Shown here: piece by piece, positions 12,501 through 21,500 of the stretch
How positions within the stretch are numbered: the stretch's first letter is position 1
Layout: each line of letters opens with the position of its first letter
Assembly (NCBI RefSeq): GCF_000003815.2
Contig: NC_049997.1
Location: forward strand, 16,831,967-16,895,966
Direction of reading: 5' to 3'
Length of the DNA stretch: 64,000 nt
From: Branchiostoma floridae
Taxonomy: Eukaryota > Chordata > Leptocardii > Amphioxiformes > Branchiostomatidae
The notes under the pieces: generated by a model
What the model was told of the DNA's origin: nothing
Seen by the model: the letters and a program-made list of their open reading frames with translations, nothing else
Database searches by the model: none
Translations under genes and position numbers: made by a program

Positions 12501-15500
12501 TTTTCAGTGGATGAAGAGGACAGCCAGAAGACATTCGCTGGGACATTGTTTACAGGCTGGATTAAAGTTTTAAACATGAACTGTCATGTGGCTCCTGATG
12601 TTTTACTGAGGGATGACTGCAGTGTTGAAGAATTTTGTCAGCTTAAACTAAGAAAACAATCAATTCTTCATTCTTGTCCAATCTGGAAACAGGATTACAA
12701 TATTAATCATTCAGTGCACTTTATGACACATATCAGTTCCTGTCACTTGTCATAGACTTAACACCAGGACATATGTTGTAAATACTGTAATGTGATGCTT
12801 TTAGTCTAGCCAGTTAATTAGCATATCTTATTACTAATTAGTAAACATTGTTGAATCTCACTGTTAATTATTTTGTATCTAAATGCTACATTAAAAAACA
12901 AAAGTTATCCTTGCCTGAATACAAGATATATTAGTTATATACTTATGATTTGTCATCCAGCCATGATATCCAAATGTTTATTTTGCAAAGATGCAGTTTA
13001 CTGGTGACAGCTAATTAGCAGTTTTAATTAGCCTTTTTTACATATTATTAAACAATCATTTTGCAGTTCACTCTGTTTTTGAGATCTGTTTCCATGTAGA
13101 TTTAAGATGTGAGACAGCCTTTTACAGCAAAGATCACAAGTAATGTAACCTCTGACATGTGTATGCATTTACATATTCCAGTCATTAAGCTCATTTGCAT
13201 ATTTCAACCAATTAAAATCCAAAACATGCCTTCTATACTTGATGAAGAAAATGAATTCAAGTGTTAGGTTTGCCTTGTCAGCTAGGAGTATTTCTATACA
13301 CCTTGCAGTGTAGAAAGAGACCTTTTTTTTAAATTAATTCATTAGAAATTACCTGATTAGGCCTAATTAGCATAAAATACAACTAATTTTCTCTAAAATT
13401 TTTGTGTCTGGGCAGAACCTTGCCTGATTTCAAGCTCTTGAAAATTTGGAGACTGTAGCATGAAAAGTGAGAGAGTTATAGTCAAAAATATGTGAATAGT
13501 TGTGGATTTCTGGCCTTTTATGGTGCCGTGGCTGACAGGACTTTTCCCATAGGGACAATACTTAAGCATCTTCCAATGAAAACACCAAATTTTTCAACTT
13601 CAAAAAAATCTATAAAATCTCAACTTTGTCGCATTGTAAAACGGAAAAAAGTATGATGACTGGAAGAATTTGATCTATGAGACTGAACTATTTTCGATGA
13701 CTTTCAGCTTATGCAAAAATTTGGTTCGCTATGCCTACAATAAGGGGGGATACACACTTAGTCACATTTGGGACCGCATGCTTCCCACTACACTGCAGCG
13801 CAGCGCCACCTAGCAGTTGGATGTAGAACTAGCCGCCATTGCGTCATCAGGTAACTAAAGGTTATGGTTATGGTTCTTTATACAGTATCGATGGTACATC
13901 CTACCCACTGCAACGCCACCTATCAGCTGGGCCTAGAACAGCCGCCGTTGCATGAGGAAGGCAGGGGGACTACTGAAGCATTTAGCAGGTAATAACTTTA
14001 GTGTCGGTGGTCACGCGATTGATCTATAGCCCAAACATTGTGATTTTTTAGATAGATATTTTATTATGTGTTTTCATTCCTTTTAATTGCTAGCATGGTC
14101 ATCAGGAATATCTAACTAAAACGACCCGTTAGCCTCGTACCTTGTTCTTAGCCTCCACCTGTCCTCCGGCCTCCAAGAGTAGGTCCACAATGGAGGAATG
14201 TCCTTCTTGTGCGGCAATGTGCAAGGCTATCTCACCATCCTAGAAGAGACACATAAATGGCAATTATAGTGAAAAACATTTACCACAAATCCGATGCTAG
14301 CTTTCCTTTAAATCCATTTAAATCGCTGGTCAAATCGGCTGCTCGAATCCGCTGCAGCTGCTAGCTTCCGGTTAGTCATTATTTTTTCTCTATCCATATT
14401 CAAATGAATATAAAAAACGTAAAGGGGAATTCTTCTATCAAAACTTAGACACACATCGAAGAAAACCCGTTGCGACTTTTTTGATGCAGTAGGACAGGGT
14501 CTCGTTCCCAGGGTAGTGTTCTCACCTTGTCTCTCTCGTTCACGTCCTCCCCTTCCTTCAACAGTTTCTCCACCACGTCATGGTTCCCTATCAGTGCCGC
14601 ATTACACAAGTCTCCATACTGCAACAGAGAGCAAAGACTTATGATGATACACTACAGTGATGATACACTACAGTGAAACTATAGTAATACTGGGTTCCTT
14701 TACTATGACAGAACCTTCGTTCATTTTTTGGCGGAGACGTTCATCCAAATGCACTCGACATCCAACAAAGTTCTTAATATTCATGTGGTTAATTTTACAA
14801 AACGTCTTCATTACTTCACTGCAGTTACCCCTGTAGCCAATAACGAGCCGAATGAAACGGAAAGAGAATAAATAAGCACTGACTAGAAATACTACCCAGC
14901 GTTGCTATTCCAATGTCATCAATTGTAAAGTAGTAGCAATGCATACTGTAACGCTAGTTCACCTTTATCCGTAGGGTAACCTTTATCCGTTCTTTGTAAG
15001 AACAATGTATTTAGGGAAATTAAGTCTACAGGTGATAGTTTCAAAGTGTAACATTTTTAAAATAGTACAATTTGAAACTACCGTCCATCGACTGAATATG
15101 CCTGGATAACCCTGTTTAGCAACACAACAGATATAGGTTACTCAACGGATAAACGTTACTACATGTCATCATTCAACGGTTCAGTATACAAGAAAATTTC
15201 TCTTACCAGAATTCTCTCGGGTAATCTCTTGGGTAAGCTTGAGTGAATACTTGACCTGTGTGGCTCCACTACGGCGGCTGGCTTCTCACCCTGGTAACAT
15301 ATACATATATAAGTATATACTATAAAGTATACACTGTTGTATTTATATCTTTATTGCCATCTGTCAGATGGCAATAAAGATATAAATACAACAGTGTATA
15401 CTTTATGGGCATCTGTTATGTTACGTAATACCTGTTACTGCAGCTTCAGTTAAATGAATGGATGAATGAATTTTGTGCTCAACGATCGCACAAGGTACAA

Positions 15501-18500
15501 TGTATGGCAACTAACAACAGCTAATAGCTATACAGACAATAGTACTACATACAGGGCTACATACAGAACAACAAAATTTTATCGATAATAGTACAGTCAT
15601 GTACGAGTGGTCTCGTCTCGCATTTGTTAAATGGAAGTAGAAAAAGGCAAAGCAAATCTTAAGAAAAATACTTCGCAATGCTTTCTAGCACTTTTTATAA
15701 GGCAACATGAAAATGACCCAAAGCGCATATGACACCACAAAATCTTGCTTTTGGAACCTAAATGGTATGATAGAAAAGTGCGCACACGCCATTATCACCC
15801 CACAAAAAACTCACCTGTGTTTGCGCAGACGCCCCAGAAGATACTTCCGTCTCCTGCGCCTGCGCTCTGAGCATTCCCACAAATCCTACATCCGGGTCCT
15901 CCTTTTTCTGTGCAACGTCAACCCCAACCTGTTAATTGGTGGACGGATGGACGGACGGGCGGACGGGCGTATGGATTGAGGGATGGACGTCAGATAGGAG
16001 AGATGGACGGACGAATGGAAGAAAGGATGGACGGACAGATAGAGGGAGGGATGGACGGACGGACGGAAGAAAGGATGGACGGACAGGCAGAAGAATAAAT
16101 GGACGGAGGGATGAATGGGTGGACGGATGGAAGATGATGATAAATGAATGAATGCATGGATTAACAGTTTATGTTGGTAATTAATCTAGCTATTGTATGG
16201 CGGCCATTGGTGCAGAAATGGTAAATGTCATGCAGGCAAATGGGAAGCATTAAAAAAATTCATATTAAAAAAAAATTCATTATTTGAAAGCTTTGCTTTT
16301 ACTAGTCTTTTGTCAGTTTTGACGACACCTTGTTGCGTTCTGTACTCGTGTGGTATAGATTTTGCCTAACTGTCCTATCCTTTACACTGTATATCCATAC
16401 TTAACACTAGTTCACCTTTATTCACGGGATAACCTTTATCCGATGTTTTTTGAAAGCAGGGTATTTATGAATATGAAGTCGACGAACGGTGGTTTCAAAA
16501 TGCTTTCAATTATTGATTTTGAAAATCTCAGAATATGAAACCACCATTCGTCCACATGATGTTCCTAAATGCATCGGATATAGGTTACACGGCCCACGGA
16601 TAAAGGTGAAGTAGCGTTACACATGTAAATGCTGAGGCAAGTTGTTGTTGTTTATTAAGAAACCTTTTAGCCCTCACGGGCTAATCTTCCAAGGTTCAAT
16701 CAACATTTAAAAAAATACAACAATCACAAAGTATTTACAATAGAGTACAATAGAGTACAGTGTCTAGAGGTCAGAGGTCCAGATGACCATGTTTGAGATA
16801 GCTTGTTTAAAACTGGACAATGTACACAGTGACTTAATGTTAGATGGCAATGAGTTCCAGAGCATAATTGCTCGGTACAGAAATGTACGTTTCCCACTGT
16901 TTGTTTTAGGTTTGGGTAGTCTGAAGTTGTTGGATACAGAAAATCTAGTATTATACATGTGGGATGAATTAACTGGTATGAAGGAATTGTACACATTTTG
17001 TGGTTCGTGGCTAGTGAGGATTTTGAAGAACATAATCAGAGTACTTAAAGAGAATCTCTTTCTCACTGTGGGCCAACCAAGCTCAAGATGCATCCGCCTG
17101 ACAGATGTGTCCGATGAACATTTTAATAACAGTCTACACGCTCTATTTTGTACTATCTGCAGTTTTCTCATATTCAAGGAAGTTGTTACCTGTACTTTGG
17201 GTACCTCCCCTGCTGCTGTGGCTGGCTTCATGGCGTCTCCTGTGGACCGGGTACTAACGGGGGGCATGTCGGGACTCTCACCGTCCTGACAACGGGAAAA
17301 AAGTCAGTTTCATGTTCTTACCTTTTTCTCTTATAATACTAGTATTAATTTGTTATACGGCATTAATTATAATCAGAATTCAACCGCCAAGTACTAGTAC
17401 TCGTTTACGGTATTCTTGGAGGATTATGTTTGGCATGGAGGGGAGCATTCGAAAATAGCGTACAAAATGTCTACCTATAGCAATAACTATAATTTCTTCG
17501 CTTTTTTTTATTTTTGTACCTCGTAACTGTTCCGATAGAACTACCCTTACAAATGATGAGACTGAAGAAATGAAAGAAGGAGATCTTTGGACACCGACTG
17601 TTAACTGTTGGTATTAGTGATATCATTACTACTCGGATATTCAAAGCCAAAATACGTAATGGATGAACAGAAAAAGCATGGCAAAACTGCCATTACACAA
17701 TAATACTTATCACTGATAGAATACAATAAAATTACGAGATATTGTTTACCTGAATTACATAATAACATCGATATCACATAGTTATATATACCCCGTAGAA
17801 CGACGGCTTATGCGATATATACGATTATGCCTACCACGACATATATACTCATGGAAATATACTACCCATTCGTATCAAATACAACAAGCAAACTCTGTAC
17901 AATCAAAATACGAATAAGGCTCAATTTACGTACTTTCCTCTTTTCAAAGATTAAAAATAAAACCGCAGTTTGAGACCGTTAACTCCCCAGTCTGATATCG
18001 AGAATTCCGCTCAGGCACACTATAAAGCGTTAACCACGCGTCTGGGCATTATGCAAAATCGGTTTAGTCAGAACAGATGACAACTGTTGTCCATCAATCA
18101 AACATTCACGCCTGTGGTGTCGGTTTCTATATTTGGGTTTTATGTCCCAAATGGCAAGGTCTTCACCCTGCACGTCCTCGAATCGGCTCTTAGGTCATGG
18201 ACAGTGAAGTTCATGTACATGTTCAACTTTTCCATTCAGAATCCTCACATTATAGTTCAAAGACAGGCAAATTTTTAGATCTCGTCCGAAATCTCACGCC
18301 GATGACATCTCGTGAGACTAACATTTGCTCGGAGACTACGAGTGATTCACGCATTGTTTTTGTAGGAAGTTTACAAAAGCTTGGCTTTCAAGAGAAAAGC
18401 TGACTCAACAGCTTTCAAGAACAAAAGTAAACTGTAGTTGCATGTATTAGCTTATGAGTCTTGTGATCTCATTTTACATTTAGAACGTATTTTTAGAACG

Positions 18501-21500
18501 TATACTACGAAATGTCACACTTTGACTGCTTGAGCTCAAGGTGCAGTTATTCACAGTAACAACTCTGTTTACGATCTATGTTACTTACGGCAATGTGTCC
18601 ATAATACTAGGCTACCACAAAGTGTTGTCTGAGGTCAATGTCAAGACTTATTTCGGAAAAAAATAGCTTGATTTATGTAAGCAAATTCAAACTCTCTCTC
18701 TCTAGTACATGTATAGCCGTAATATGACACTTGATTCTTTGAATGCAACAAAAGGCAACGTTCAGATATATCAAAATTGCTGCGCTTCAATTAAATACAA
18801 CTATGTGATGACCTAATGATTCTGGTGTTTTGAATAATCTATTTTTGATAAGCAACATTGAAAAAAATTGATCCTATGGTGTAATCAATTTTTAGATGAT
18901 TTTGCATGCCCAACTAAACAAGACGGCAATGGATTACAACATTTACTACATTATAAACTAAACGTGGGGAACTATTCAAAGCAGTTAAACTAGTCAACTA
19001 TACAAGTAGAAATACAACAGTCACATGGACAAATAGTCAATATTGACGTAATGACGTAATGTAAGAGGCAAAATAAAGTTAATCATCTGTTCTGATCAAC
19101 AAGCAATTCAGAAAATTCAAAACGATGTACATAAACAACAACAGCTGCAGTCACCATGACGTCAGTGTGAGGAATGCTATTATTAATGATTATTGATTAA
19201 ATAGAATCCGAAACAAAATTGATGGATCTGAATGCTTTCCTACATAAAGATATGGTAGTAAAAGTTAATATTAAACTTCATTATTTCACGTCATAGCGTT
19301 TCTGTATACAGTAAGGAGTGTGTGGGCCGGGAAGAGGGTGAATGGTAGTTGAAATAATACGACTATTAAAAATGGCTAAATACCAAAAGTAGATTCTTAA
19401 CAAGTCATTGCTTAGAGGGGATACTATTTTAGCAAATGGGCTAATGTGTGTCATTTTTTCGTCATGGAAAACTCAACCGCGTGTCCGAACGTGTGATTCA
19501 GCATTTTTCAAGTCCGCCATATTGCTTTCTCCCCACCCATTAACAAACTCAAGTCTTTACGATCTATGAATCGATGATGCTGTTGTATTCATATGAATGA
19601 ATGTTTATGCTTTTTGACGTATCTCGTATTGGAAAAAATGTTTTTGCAGTGACGAATATTTTGTGAGATTTGAAAGTAATTTGGTCTGAATCTCTACTAA
19701 TGCACAGCTGTCTTCCCATGTCAATTACTGAATAAACTATATAAACTGACGGAAATACTGAATTGATATAAGAACCCTATGCAGAATTTAACGTGTTACA
19801 CTTACAACAGCTTGTGAAAGCATAGTTTTCTGTCCAAATTGACATTTTCCATGAAAATCCTAAATACAGCTATGATTATCATAATTATATGTCGACAAAA
19901 TGCTGGCATCTTGTAGAGTAGATATGCTTTGAGAATTGTTTAATAGCTTGAAATATAAGTGCCCATTATCATATACGTTGCCATGATCATAAACAATCGT
20001 ACAGCAATAAAGTGACCATCTATTATGAAGGCATCAGATTCCGTACCTTGTAGTCCCTTGCAATGCTAGGCACGGCTGTGGATTTCAATACACCAGTATT
20101 CGGCATGCTTGTCTCATCAAACAGCGGTTCACAATTTTGGCTCTGAATATGACTTATATTTCTTCACCCATTGTATGCACGGCGCTTTATATAACACAAA
20201 CGGGTGTGGTATTTAAGATTCATCCTATATTTTTGTACTGTTGTGAAGTTGAAAAATAGAATATGACTCATAAACAATTATTGATAGTACATCCGGGACA
20301 TAATGAATGGGGAGGGGGGCATTGAACGTCATGCTCCCTGCACTTTTCATGTTTTGCAATGATAGTGCGATGTTTTACGTCACAAAACGTCATCACAACG
20401 TTAACTAACGTATGTTCAGAGTAACGCTGTTTATCTTAGTAATATACGTACGTAACGTACCACTGCAATCGCATCACTTTAAGAACCCTTAGGCTATCGT
20501 AGAAATGAGGTCAAGTGAGAGCATTACGTCTATTGTTATCTAGAATATCCACATTCACAATTCCCATGATACCGTATGTTTGTTTATCATTTTGGGTTAT
20601 GAAAATAGACCATATTTTCAACACGTAGTTTCTTGTAACAAAAAGATGAACAATATGTATGCACCATTACAAAATCATAGTTTAGAGAGTGTGTAGTAGT
20701 TGCAAATTAACATTATACTATAAGCTACCGAAAATTCATTAAGCTTGAATTGGTCTTGAAAATCATACTTGAAGACTGACGAAAAAGGAGTATGCTTGCA
20801 AGCCAACAATACTTCTGTTACTACGCAAAGTGTTACTCTTTTTTTTCCCATTCATTTTTCTGACCATATGAGCAACACGAGCCAGTCTAGTCGCGAGAAC
20901 CATATTTGGCACAGTAGTATGACTGATGTCTGATGGGGGAGGGGGGCGCATAAGCTAGAAAGCCCAGTTACAATATCCAACAACATAGCGTTAAGCTGTT
21001 TGTAAAATATTCAACAACAACAACGCTTTCCCTTGGGTGCGTTGTTAGCTATGTGGGAAAAGGTTTATACGTTGCCTCGAGTCAAAAGGGCGATAACACA
21101 AACCGCCTTCTGATAACGAGGAAATGCCTTCACCACCCTTCGGGCTAGATATGCGCAAAACATTCAGCAACTTTTCGGTCATGATAAATTTGTTTTTGAA
21201 GGGAGCAGCAGTACTTCAAACGCATTATGAATATTCGTCACAACGATATTAAAGATTGCGGGTAGAAAATTTAGTTGAGGCAATTTTCATAGTGCAGTTT
21301 TGCTTATTTGCATTACAAAAATGAGGGCGCTTATACCTTGGTGTACATTTTAGGACTGTGGAACGTTACATGCAGAACTTTGGAAGGATTATTTGGATAT
21401 CTAAGTAGAATTAAAGCAGACAGGAATGCTTTCTTGTTGCAAATCTGTCCGGATTTCCCCACCCATGGTTTTGCAGACAGGCGTGCCTGCCATTTTTGGT

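Noticed and set aside
16783..17289. 168-codon plus-strand ORF
   Set aside because: Antisense shadow of the LINE reverse-transcriptase fragment, whose minus-strand motifs are clear.
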